Shown one piece after another: positions 6,785 to 13,892 of a stretch of DNA of 13,976 nucleotides. The notes under the pieces are model-generated. The model did no database searches. It had not been told where the DNA came from and saw only the letters and a list, made by a program, of their open reading frames with translations. The translations under genes were made by a program, and so were the position numbers. Location: positions 1 to 13,976 of the forward strand of contig JAUWSZ010000013.1 of assembly GCA_030609865.1 (NCBI GenBank), in the 5' to 3' direction. Every line of letters starts with the position of its first letter. Positions within the stretch are counted from its first letter, which is position 1. The stretch comes from a bacterium. GTDB taxonomy: Bacteria > Desulfobacterota > DSWW01.

Positions 6785-6813
6785 CGAGGACGAGGACGAC
6801 GACGAGGACGAGA
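6785..6813 (-). repeat. Right arm of a perfect 29-bp inverted repeat
   Basis: GAGGAC/GACGAC units form the exact reverse complement of 6524-6552. One extra GAGGAC-type unit extends inward (6779-6784). The arm ends 66 bases before the stop codon of the minus-strand acyl-CoA dehydrogenase. Confidence 0.75.
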
Positions 6814-6879
6814 GGGGCACCGAATGGGAGTTGTGGGATTCTCAATGTGGTGAGAGTACGCACAGGCGAGACGTCCTGC

Positions 6880-8019
6880 TCAGCCCATGAAGGCTCGCGC
6901 AACCTTCTCCCTGTGTTCCTCTGTCGTTCCCATGCTCAGGGCGAGCGAGATGGCACGGCGTTGATACAAGTGGATGTCGTGCTCCCAGGTGAACCCGATC
7001 CCGCCGAAGAGCTGAATGCCGTCGCTCACCGTGTGTTGGGCCATTTCAGAGCAGTATGCCTGGGCCATCGCAACGGCCACGGGGGCGTCGGGCAGGTTTT
7101 TCTCAGAGGCATAGCAGGCGTAGTACGCCAGGGACTTGCCCAGTTCGATCCCCACCATGAGATCCGCGCAGCGGTGCTGGAGGGCCTGAAATACGCCGAT
7201 CGGCCGGTCGAACTGAACTCGAATCTTCAGATATTCAACGACCATCTCGAGGGTCTTCTCTGCGAGCCCCACCAGCTCGCAGCAGAAGGGAACGTGGGTG
7301 AGCTCGGTCGCCCTTTCGATGTGAGGCCAGGCTTGGTCGATTTCGCCCAGCAGCCTGCTTTCCTCGATGACGACATCGTCCAGGATGACCCGAAAGATTC
7401 GGCGGCTCATGTCCACGGTCGCCATCTGTTCGCAATGCAGGCCCTCGGATTCCGCATCGACGAGAAACAGGGAAACGCCCCGCCCCGGAGCCGTGCCCCG
7501 GGTCGTGCGTGCCGCCACGATAATGGTGTCGGCCACATTGGCATCCGGTACGAACCGTTTCTCTCCGCTCAGCGTGAATTGCCCCTGCCCTCGTTCTGCA
7601 AAGGCGTCGACCGATTCGCTCCGCAGGGCCCCGTCCGCCTCGAGCACTGCGAGTGTGAGCAGATGATCCCCCTCTGACACACGGGGCAGGATGCGGTTCT
7701 TCTGCTCTTCGCTCGCGGCCAGGAGGAGAAGGGCCGTTCCGGTAACGGCTGTGGCATAGAAGGGACCGGGCATGACGGAGCGACCCATCTCCTCGGCCAC
7801 CACGATCATGTCGGTCAGCGTCCCCTCCACCCCGCCATAGGCTTCCGGGATGAGCATCCCGGTCCATCCCAGCTCTGCCAGCTTCTTGTAGAAGGCCGGG
7901 TCCAGTGCCTTTTCGTCGTCCATCATCGTTCGCACGAACGTGGTCGGACACTCGGCTTCCAGGAATTTTCGTGACGCATCACGAAACAGCCTCTGTTCTT
8001 CCGTGAAATCGAAATGCAT
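6880..8019 (-). CDS. Acyl-CoA dehydrogenase, smaller partner of a pair (FadE27/FadE29-like)
   Basis: This 379-residue member of the acyl-CoA dehydrogenase family starts MHFDFTEEQRLFRDASRKFL and has the helical N-terminal domain and WTGMLIPEAYGG. The flavin-binding C-terminal domain shows RVQFDRPIGVFQALQHRCAD and QLFGGIGFTWEHDIHLYQRRA. At the position of the medium-chain type catalytic Glu (YEGT), the sequence reads SMGT, so that base is missing. The ATG at 8019 follows GAGAGGGAG with close spacing. The larger dehydrogenase lies 18 bases upstream on the same strand. Family knowledge: steroid side-chain dehydrogenases (FadE26-27, FadE28-29) are alpha2beta2 heterotetramers encoded by adjacent genes with one catalytically incomplete subunit. 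By analogy the two proteins here likely form one FAD enzyme that introduces an alpha,beta double bond into a bulky acyl-CoA. Confidence 0.88.
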   Translation of the reverse strand: MHFDFTEEQRLFRDASRKFLEAECPTTFVRTMMDDEKALDPAFYKKLAELGWTGMLIPEAYGGVEGTLTDMIVVAEEMGRSVMPGPFYATAVTGTALLLLAASEEQKNRILPRVSEGDHLLTLAVLEADGALRSESVDAFAERGQGQFTLSGEKRFVPDANVADTIIVAARTTRGTAPGRGVSLFLVDAESEGLHCEQMATVDMSRRIFRVILDDVVIEESRLLGEIDQAWPHIERATELTHVPFCCELVGLAEKTLEMVVEYLKIRVQFDRPIGVFQALQHRCADLMVGIELGKSLAYYACYASEKNLPDAPVAVAMAQAYCSEMAQHTVSDGIQLFGGIGFTWEHDIHLYQRRAISLALSMGTTEEHREKVARAFMG

Positions 8020-8037
8020 GGCTCCCTCTCGTGGACA

Positions 8038-9228
8038 TTATTTTCTGGGTAGGCCAAGGGCACGGGTGGCCAGGATACTGCGCTGAATCTCGGATGTCCC
8101 GCCTCCGATCGTGAAGGCCCGTGCCATCAGGGCCTGTTTGAGCCACGCTCCCTGATCGACGGACAGAGGACAGTCGCGGGTGAGCTGTCCATAGGGGCCG
8201 AGAAGCTCTGTTGCGAAGGAAGTCATACGGAGATTCATATAGCTGCTGCCCAGCTTGCAGATCGATCCCTCCCAGCCCGGCGGTTCCCCGCTGCTCTGTT
8301 TGCTGAGGGCCCGGAGATCCGTGTACTTCACTGCGTTCCACTCGATGATGAACTGCGCGATCTGCTGCCGAACCCAGGGATCCCGGGAGGCGCTCACCCC
8401 GCCCCGCCGGACCTTGTCGGCCAATGCGAGCAACTGGTTGAGCGTGTGCTCGAACTCCATGCCAGCGCCCATGCCCGCTCTCTCGAACATCAAGGTGGTG
8501 ATGGCCACGTCCCACCCCTGGTCCTTGGGCCCGAGCATGTTCTCCTTGGGAACCTTTACATCCTCGAAGAAGACCTCATTGAAATCCGAATCCCCGGTGA
8601 GTTGCACCAGAGGTCGAACCGTGATGCCCGGAGATTTCATGTCAACGGCAAAGGCGGAGAGGCCCTTGTGCTTCTTCACGTCCTTGTTGGTCCGTGCCAG
8701 CAGGTACATGAGGTCGGAGTAGTGAGCCATACTCGTCCACGTCTTCTGTCCGTTGATAATATAGTGGTCTCCTTCCTCTACGGCCTGTGTGGAAAGGGCA
8801 GCGAGGTCGGAACCGGCATCAGGCTCTGAAAACCCCTGGCACCATATTTCTTCCGAACTGAGTATCTTCGGGAGATAGCGCTTCTTCTGCTCTTCGCTCC
8901 CCCAGTGGATCACCGTAGGGGCAACCATGGCGACGCCGATGAAGTTGATTGCCGCCATGGGAGCCCTCGCGCGGCCCAGTTCCTCGTTGAAGATGTGTTG
9001 TTCGATCACGGTCGCTCCACGACCGCCATACTCCTTGGGCCAGTTCAGGCCGGCCCATCCTCCCTCATAGAGCTTCTTCTGCCAGGCGAGGGCGATTTCG
9101 ACCTTCTTGTCCACGTCGGGGGTGCTGAAGTACTCGTCCGGATCGTAATCCTTCGGGAGATTCTCCTCCAGCCAGGCCCTGACTTGTTGACGGAAGGCTT
9201 CCTCTTCGGGCGTGAATTCCAGATCCAT
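8038..9228 (-). CDS. Acyl-CoA dehydrogenase, larger partner of a pair (FadE26/FadE28/FadE17-like)
   Basis: This protein has 396 residues. The N-terminal domain (MDLEFTPEEEAFRQQVRAWLEENLP) carries GWAGLNWPKEYGGRGAT. The middle beta domain has the family motifs CQGFSEPDAGSDLAAL (130-145) and YIINGQKTWTSMAHYSD. The C-terminal end is FTIGGGTSEIQRSILATRALGLPRK. The YEGT Glu is replaced (GGGT), but Glu249 in TTLMFERAG sits where FadE26-type enzymes place their catalytic base, about residue 247. It is therefore probably the active subunit of the pair. The start has GGGAG about 10 bases upstream. It is the first gene of the minus-strand pair and lies downstream of a predicted promoter at 9297-9325. 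Confidence 0.9.
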   Translation of the reverse strand: MDLEFTPEEEAFRQQVRAWLEENLPKDYDPDEYFSTPDVDKKVEIALAWQKKLYEGGWAGLNWPKEYGGRGATVIEQHIFNEELGRARAPMAAINFIGVAMVAPTVIHWGSEEQKKRYLPKILSSEEIWCQGFSEPDAGSDLAALSTQAVEEGDHYIINGQKTWTSMAHYSDLMYLLARTNKDVKKHKGLSAFAVDMKSPGITVRPLVQLTGDSDFNEVFFEDVKVPKENMLGPKDQGWDVAITTLMFERAGMGAGMEFEHTLNQLLALADKVRRGGVSASRDPWVRQQIAQFIIEWNAVKYTDLRALSKQSSGEPPGWEGSICKLGSSYMNLRMTSFATELLGPYGQLTRDCPLSVDQGAWLKQALMARAFTIGGGTSEIQRSILATRALGLPRK

Positions 9229-9296
9229 CGATTGTCACTCCCTGTTCGTGTAACAGTACTTCTAAAGACGAGAACCGATTTCACCTGTTTAGGGTT

Positions 9297-9325
9297 TTCT
9301 AACTCCAACTGTTGGTGTTTGTCAA
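9297..9325 (-). promoter_or_regulatory. Predicted promoter of the acyl-CoA dehydrogenase pair with an operator-like palindrome in its spacer
   Basis: On the minus strand, TTGACA (complement of 9320-9325), a 17-base spacer and TTAGAA (complement of 9297-9302) lie about 70 bases upstream of the ATG at 9228. A 19-bp palindrome, AACTCCAAC-T-GTTGGTGTT (9301-9319), matches at 8 of 9 arm positions and essentially fills the spacer. This is where a repressor, or a spacer-binding MerR-type regulator, would act. Confidence 0.55.
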
Positions 9326-9404
9326 GTAATGTTCGATCACACCACCACGATGACTAAGGTGCGTTTTTACATCTTTTTTACACTCATTTTGCATTGTGCC
9401 TGCG

Positions 9405-9420
9405 TCTCTCGAACAAGAGA
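9405..9420. promoter_or_regulatory. Short inverted repeat upstream of the FadL promoter
   Basis: TCTCT (9405-9409) and AGAGA (9416-9420) flank a 6-base centre, ending ten bases before the -35 at 9430. It could be a regulator site; the arms are short. Confidence 0.2.
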
Positions 9421-9429
9421 AGATTTTTG

Positions 9430-9458
9430 TTGACAAACAAACGGGAAGGGTGTTATCG
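9430..9458 (+). promoter_or_regulatory. Predicted promoter of the FadL-FadL-ligase operon
   Basis: TTGACA (9430-9435), a 17-base spacer and TTATCG (9453-9458) precede the first FadL gene by about 200 bases. The -35 region shares the 10-mer TTGACAAACA with the divergent promoter at 9325. Confidence 0.5.
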
Positions 9459-9488
9459 ACAGAGAGCGAGGCGACACATTCTGTCGAT
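9455..9488. promoter_or_regulatory. Perfect 9-bp-arm palindrome over the FadL promoter start
   Basis: ATCGACAGA (9455-9463) and TCTGTCGAT (9480-9488) pair perfectly around 16 bases. The left arm overlaps the predicted -10 and the right arm lies in the early transcript. It could be an operator or a 5' leader hairpin. Confidence 0.45.
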
Positions 9489-9658
9489 TTTCTCGGCTGG
9501 AATTCTATCTGGAGAGGGACGGGCTCCACGTTTTCTTCTCCAAAACAATTGCCAGCAAGACCGAACAGTTTTCCGGAAGGTCGCGGGATCTGAGAAATAA
9601 CACCAGGATGAGGATGCTTCTTTTGCGTGAGACCCCCGGACCAGGGAAGAGACATCTC

Positions 9659-11116
9659 GTGAGAAGAAGTCTTGCGGCGATGGTGTTCCTTTGGATCGGT
9701 GCGCTCGCGCCCTGGATGGAAGTGCGGGCCCAGACCCCTCTTTACTTCGACGATATAGGGGCAGGGCCGCGGGCGATCGCCATGGGGCAGGCCTTTACCG
9801 CCGTGGCGGACGATGCCTCTGCCGCCTATTACAACCCTGCCGGCCTCACCCAGATTCAGTCGCCTTTTGTGCTGGATATCGGGTATCTGTACAGTGATCC
9901 AAAGGCCTACATCAAGGTCCTGGACAACGACGGGAACCCGTACGAGCCCCACTGGATGCTCGAACAACGGAATCCGAACCGGGATGGGGACGTGACCACG
10001 GGGGGCATCTGGTTGGGCATTACGTCCAATTTTGCCCATGTCGGGGTTTTCAACGATCCACCGAGCTTCCTCAGAAACCTCGCTATGGGGGTCACGATCT
10101 TCTACACCGTTCCAGAGGTCAATCGATTCTGGAACCCCCAGAGAAAGCAGGATCCCTATCATCTCCGTTACAATAACAGCTACTGCCTGCTCAGCACGGC
10201 CACCTCCCTCGCCTATCGGATCACGGACTGGCTCTCCTTCGGGGGAGGTATCCTCGCGCGCATGGACACCTTCCAGAATACCGAGCAGAACTACATCGAC
10301 CTCTACACCTGGCTCACAGACCCGCAAGACTCCCCGTTTCGGCTGAGGCTGAAGACAGAAGTGAAAATACGCACCGAGTATGTGCTCGGGTTTCTGGTTC
10401 GCCCTCCGGTCAGGGGTTGGCAAGAGAAGGTGTCCCTGGGATTTGTCTATCGAAGGGAACTGTCCGGTTACTATGGTACAGGAGCGTCGAGCAATGACGT
10501 GGTGTACGTATGTCCCGAGGATGGTCCTTGTCCGTTCACGAATCCTGAGACCGGTGAGCCTGGGGGGCCGGGCGATAAATACGTGATCGTTCCGATGAAG
10601 GCCTTTTCCGTCGACTACATCGGCTACAACCCGGCGCAGCTCGCGATCGGATTGGCCGTGAGGCCTGTTAGGAGAATGCTGATCTCCGCGGACGTGACCT
10701 GGAAGGACTATTCCGAGTTCCAGTTCTTCTGGGCCCTTCCTCCGGAACCTCGTTTCCACGATACGTGGATTCCCCGGGTGGGCCTGGAATACTACTTCGA
10801 ACCTCGATCCAAGAAAGCATTCCTCAACAAATTCCGGAAGATCAGCCTCATGTCCGGCTACTATTATGAGCCTACCCCTGTACCGGACATGAACGGGGAG
10901 ATGAACATCCTGGATTCGGACAAGAACGTGGTCTCCTTCGGGTTCAGTCTGGACTATTTGATGAAGAGCCTGGACATCTTCAGGGTGCAGGCCTACTTTC
11001 AGCTGCACCTTCTCAACGAGAAGCATCTCCACAACATGCAGGATCCCCTGTTCGGTGAGATATGGACAGGGGGAGAGGTCTACAGCACGGGAATCACCAT
11101 AGGGATCGAGTTGTAG
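9659..11116 (+). CDS. OmpP1/FadL/TodX-family outer-membrane channel (first of a tandem pair)
   Basis: Members of this family form 14-stranded barrels that let hydrophobic molecules cross the outer membrane. The mature N terminus QTPLYFDDIGAG is followed by the family signature PRAIAMGQAFTAVADD and SAAYYNPAGL. Many alternating beta strands and a late YYEPTPVPDMNGE segment match the second copy. The GTG start at 9659 is preferred. It has AGGGAAG at 9643-9649 with 9 bases of spacing and yields a clean 24-residue signal peptide (MRRSLAAMVFLWIGALAPWMEVRA, cleaved before Q; residues 1-24). The upstream ATG at 9608 adds 17 residues and has no good ribosome binding site. A CPEDGPC loop (285-291) may form a disulfide in an extracellular loop. 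It is followed after 17 bases by a second FadL gene. Confidence 0.88.
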   Translation: MRRSLAAMVFLWIGALAPWMEVRAQTPLYFDDIGAGPRAIAMGQAFTAVADDASAAYYNPAGLTQIQSPFVLDIGYLYSDPKAYIKVLDNDGNPYEPHWMLEQRNPNRDGDVTTGGIWLGITSNFAHVGVFNDPPSFLRNLAMGVTIFYTVPEVNRFWNPQRKQDPYHLRYNNSYCLLSTATSLAYRITDWLSFGGGILARMDTFQNTEQNYIDLYTWLTDPQDSPFRLRLKTEVKIRTEYVLGFLVRPPVRGWQEKVSLGFVYRRELSGYYGTGASSNDVVYVCPEDGPCPFTNPETGEPGGPGDKYVIVPMKAFSVDYIGYNPAQLAIGLAVRPVRRMLISADVTWKDYSEFQFFWALPPEPRFHDTWIPRVGLEYYFEPRSKKAFLNKFRKISLMSGYYYEPTPVPDMNGEMNILDSDKNVVSFGFSLDYLMKSLDIFRVQAYFQLHLLNEKHLHNMQDPLFGEIWTGGEVYSTGITIGIEL

Positions 11117-11133
11117 GCTGTTCGAGGGAACGA

Positions 11134-12540
11134 ATGGACAAGAAGACGGTAAGGTTGCTCCTGGTAAGCGTAGGTCTCCTGGTTGCAGCAAGGGCCTACG
11201 GCCAGACAGGGCAGATGCTGGACGAGTACGGGGCGAGTCCTAAGTCGATTGCCATGGGACAGGCCTTTACGGCGATTGCCGACGACTTCTCTGCCGCCTA
11301 TTACAACCCGGCCGGACTGACCCAGACAAAGGGCGTCGTGGAGATGTCGATGGGTGCCTTTTACGCGCAGCAAAATGCCACGGCCGTTATGGAATACGCC
11401 CCCTTTCGGCACGACAACGACATGCCCAGCGAGATTACCGGCCAGCGGGCGAACAAAGGGTTTATCATAGGGATTGCGAGCAGCCTGGATGTCCCCAGCC
11501 TGATCAAGGCCTATCCATGGTTCCGGCGTCTTGCCTTTGGGATGGTCTTCTGGCTCAACTACCCGGAGTTGCTGATCTATGATGTGGGCCCGGAGCCCTA
11601 CCGTCCCCATTTCTTTCGGTACGACGAGGGGTTCGCCCTGATGGCCATGGTGGCGTCGGTTGCCTTCGAGGTCACCCCCTGGCTGTCACTGGGCGGGGGG
11701 GCCTTCATGAGCCAGAAGACCTACTCGCGACAGGAAGTCTACTCTGCCTTGAATAACATGGGCACCATTCCGGGATGGCCGGCAGACGAGGTCTTCGGGT
11801 CCCGGCTGAGTATCTGGTCCAAGGCGGAGATCGTCATTGTTCCCACCCTTGGATTGCTCTTCAAGCCGCCTGTGAAATCCCTTCAGGACAGGCTTTCCCT
11901 CGGCATAAGCTGGCGTAAAGAAAGCAAGTCGCACCATGCCAGGGGCCCCCTGATTGTCAATGTCGGTATCGAGGATCCGGACGGGGAGCCGACCGAAATC
12001 GGGTGGCGCAATTTCGTAAGTACGACTCTCTCCAGCATCGTGGGTTTTCAGCCGCAACAACTGACGGTCGGCTTGGCCGGCCAGCCCACGAAAAGGCTTT
12101 CCCTTGCCGTGGATGTGACGTGGAAAGAGTATTCTGAATACGTGACCTACGGGGATGTGAAACCGGATCCTCCCTTTGAGGACACGATCGTTCCGAGGTT
12201 CGGCGTGGAGTATGCCTTTGACCCGAGTTTCTCGAGCCGATGGCTCAGTTGGATGGCGCTCATCGCCATCCGGGCAGGATACTACTTCGAGCCTACGCCC
12301 GTACCCTCCGCCGACAAATCCCACAATATCTTCGATACGGACCAGGATGTGGTGTCTACAGGGTTTCAGATCGATTTCCCGATCATGCGGGGGAGAATCC
12401 TGAGCAGTATCGAGGCCTATTTTCAGTACCACTTGCTTCGGGACAGGCACATCAAAAACGACGAGGATTCCTTTTTCGGGCCCGCCGACCTGGGTGGTCA
12501 TGTAATCAACTTTGGCGGAACCCTAACCACGCGGTTCTGA
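11134..12540 (+). CDS. OmpP1/FadL/TodX-family outer-membrane channel (second of a tandem pair)
   Basis: This 468-residue protein has a signal peptide (residues 1-23, ending AYG before Q). The same signature as the first copy follows: KSIAMGQAFTAIADD and SAAYYNPAGLTQ. Shared late elements are VDVTWKEYSEY and YYFEPTPVPSADKSHNIFD, and it ends in a C-terminal Phe typical of barrel proteins recognised by the BAM complex. The start at 11134 follows GAGGG (11124-11128); the longer frame from 11062 overlaps the first FadL gene and reads through non-signal sequence. The two copies are clearly homologous but diverged in the middle, so they may carry different substrates or form an uptake pair. The ligase gene begins 68 bases further on, linking uptake with CoA activation. 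Confidence 0.9.
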   Translation: MDKKTVRLLLVSVGLLVAARAYGQTGQMLDEYGASPKSIAMGQAFTAIADDFSAAYYNPAGLTQTKGVVEMSMGAFYAQQNATAVMEYAPFRHDNDMPSEITGQRANKGFIIGIASSLDVPSLIKAYPWFRRLAFGMVFWLNYPELLIYDVGPEPYRPHFFRYDEGFALMAMVASVAFEVTPWLSLGGGAFMSQKTYSRQEVYSALNNMGTIPGWPADEVFGSRLSIWSKAEIVIVPTLGLLFKPPVKSLQDRLSLGISWRKESKSHHARGPLIVNVGIEDPDGEPTEIGWRNFVSTTLSSIVGFQPQQLTVGLAGQPTKRLSLAVDVTWKEYSEYVTYGDVKPDPPFEDTIVPRFGVEYAFDPSFSSRWLSWMALIAIRAGYYFEPTPVPSADKSHNIFDTDQDVVSTGFQIDFPIMRGRILSSIEAYFQYHLLRDRHIKNDEDSFFGPADLGGHVINFGGTLTTRF

Positions 12541-12608
12541 TTCCTAATTGCTCGAAGTGCGCCATACGTTTTTCGATACTGTCTCGAGGGCAGCGGAGGG
12601 GAGCACCC

Positions 12609-13892
12609 ATGGAGAGAATCTTCAGCAAGATCGCCAAAGCACACCCGGACAGGATAGCTGTCACGTGCGGTGCGGATACGATGACCTTTGGCGAACTGGA
12701 TCGCTACGTAACCATCCTGGGGAACAGGCTGCGCGCGTTGGGGATGGAGGAAGGCGACCGGTTCTGCATCATGGCCAAGAACACGGTGCAGTGGTATGCC
12801 ATGCTCATGGTGGCCGACAAGTTCGGGTTTTCATTGGTGCCGCTCAACTACCGATACAAGTTCGATGAGGTGAACTACATTATCGGTGACTCGGACGCGA
12901 AGAGCCTCTTCATTGATGAAGAGCGGGTTCCGGTCTTCGAGGACAGGCGCGACGAGTTGCCCGAGGCAGTGAAGGGCAGGATATTCTGCATTTCGGAGCA
13001 AGGGGTTTCAGGAGACTGGTTCTATGCCTTTTCTTCGCTTGAAGAGAACCCCGACGACAGAGAGCCTGACGACATCCCCCACATTCATGGTGCAACCCTG
13101 ATGAATTACACCTCCGGGACCACGGGCCGGCCCAAGGGAGTCATACGGAAGGGGATGGGCAAGGATGTGGTCCTGGCCATGCGGGAATACCTGGCCGATT
13201 TCTGGGGGTATGGGCCGGAGGACACACACGGTGTATTCGGGGCCCTGTACCACGGTGCCCCGATGATGCACGCTTACATGAACACCGTGATGGGGGCCAG
13301 CGTGGTGATCCTCCGGGTGGAAAAGGGGTTCAAGGCGGAAGAGGGCCTGAAGATGATCCAGGACCACAAAGTGAACACTTCACACATGGTTCCTGCCATG
13401 TTCATCCGTATCCTGGAGGTGCCCGAGGAGACGCGCAAGAAGTACGACATGAGCAGTTTGCGCAAGGTGATGCACGCTGCAGCACCCTGTCCGACAGATG
13501 TGAAGTGGAAGATCATGGACTATTTCGGTAAAGGGGTGGTGTGGGAATACTACGGCGGCTCTGAAGGGGGCGGTACCATGATCACGGACGAGGAGTGGCG
13601 GGAGAAGCCGGGAAGCGTGGGCAAGGCGTGGCCCATGGCCGAGATAAGAATCTATGATGACGACGGAAAGGAACTGCCTCCGCACCAGATCGGCACGATC
13701 TACATGAAAGCGGGGAGCTTCGGATTCGAGTATCACAAAGACGCGAAGAAGACCCGAGAGGCCTATATCGAAGGTTTCTTCACCATGGGGGATATGGGAT
13801 ACCTGGATGAGGATGAGTTTTTGTTCATCGTGGACCGCAAGAGCGACATGATCCTATCCGGAGGCGTCAACATCTACCCTGCTGAGATCTAA
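12609..13892 (+). CDS. AMP-forming acyl-CoA synthetase/ligase, cut short by an in-frame TAA
   Basis: The enzyme class activates a carboxylic acid with ATP and CoA through an acyl-adenylate. Motifs present are YTSGTTGRPKG (167-177; phosphate loop), YYGGSEGG (adenine and Mg-ATP region), GDMGYLDEDEF, and IVDRKSDMILSGGVNIYPAEI, the hinge region. The ATG at 12609 follows GGAGGGGAG. The frame then meets TAA at 13890-13892, after 427 codons, exactly where the family has Glu in the PAEIE motif. Beyond it, the same frame continues as normal family sequence. The product as written lacks the mobile C-terminal domain with its catalytic Lys and would be inactive for the full reaction. One base, GAA to TAA, explains it: a real mutation or a sequencing error. 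The gene follows the FadL pair on the same strand. Confidence 0.85.
   Translation: MERIFSKIAKAHPDRIAVTCGADTMTFGELDRYVTILGNRLRALGMEEGDRFCIMAKNTVQWYAMLMVADKFGFSLVPLNYRYKFDEVNYIIGDSDAKSLFIDEERVPVFEDRRDELPEAVKGRIFCISEQGVSGDWFYAFSSLEENPDDREPDDIPHIHGATLMNYTSGTTGRPKGVIRKGMGKDVVLAMREYLADFWGYGPEDTHGVFGALYHGAPMMHAYMNTVMGASVVILRVEKGFKAEEGLKMIQDHKVNTSHMVPAMFIRILEVPEETRKKYDMSSLRKVMHAAAPCPTDVKWKIMDYFGKGVVWEYYGGSEGGGTMITDEEWREKPGSVGKAWPMAEIRIYDDDGKELPPHQIGTIYMKAGSFGFEYHKDAKKTREAYIEGFFTMGDMGYLDEDEFLFIVDRKSDMILSGGVNIYPAEI

Larger units (their letters stand above)
6386..6879. other. Convergent intergenic region with repeats, no gene seen
   Basis: This 494-base gap separates convergent operons. From left to right it has a near-symmetric TTCGC...GGG-AA-CCC...GCGAA structure (about 6390-6416), a degenerate GTCATCCCCGCG element (6421), GGGGTCA heptamers (6468-6481), a 29-bp inverted repeat (6524-6552 with 6785-6813), and a GCCCC-ACTACAA-GGGGC hairpin (6592-6608). 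No canonical stem plus T-run terminator was found for either operon. Short open frames here encode low-complexity peptides and look spurious. Confidence 0.6.
9229..9658. other. Divergent control region between the dehydrogenase pair and the FadL operon
   Basis: This 430-base region has two opposed promoters (9297-9325 and 9430-9458) about 100 bases apart and two strong palindromes (9301-9319 and 9455-9488). Short open frames from 9394 to 9600 lack homology features and are considered spurious. The leader to the FadL start is about 190 bases. Confidence 0.55.

Noticed and set aside
6657..6890. 77-codon plus-strand frame with a Glu/Asp-rich run
   Set aside because: The acidic run is just the translation of the right arm of the inverted repeat. 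There is no ribosome binding site, and its end overlaps the 3' end of a real gene.
9299..11191. 630-codon open frame on the minus strand
   Set aside because: It lies opposite the first FadL gene, which has a signal peptide and family signature. The antisense translation is rich in His, Arg, Pro and Val with no recognisable domain, a common mirror effect in GC-rich genes.
12240..12608. Long 5' extension of the ligase frame
   Set aside because: It overlaps the second FadL gene in another frame and does not look like ligase sequence. A strong ribosome binding site marks the ATG at 12609.
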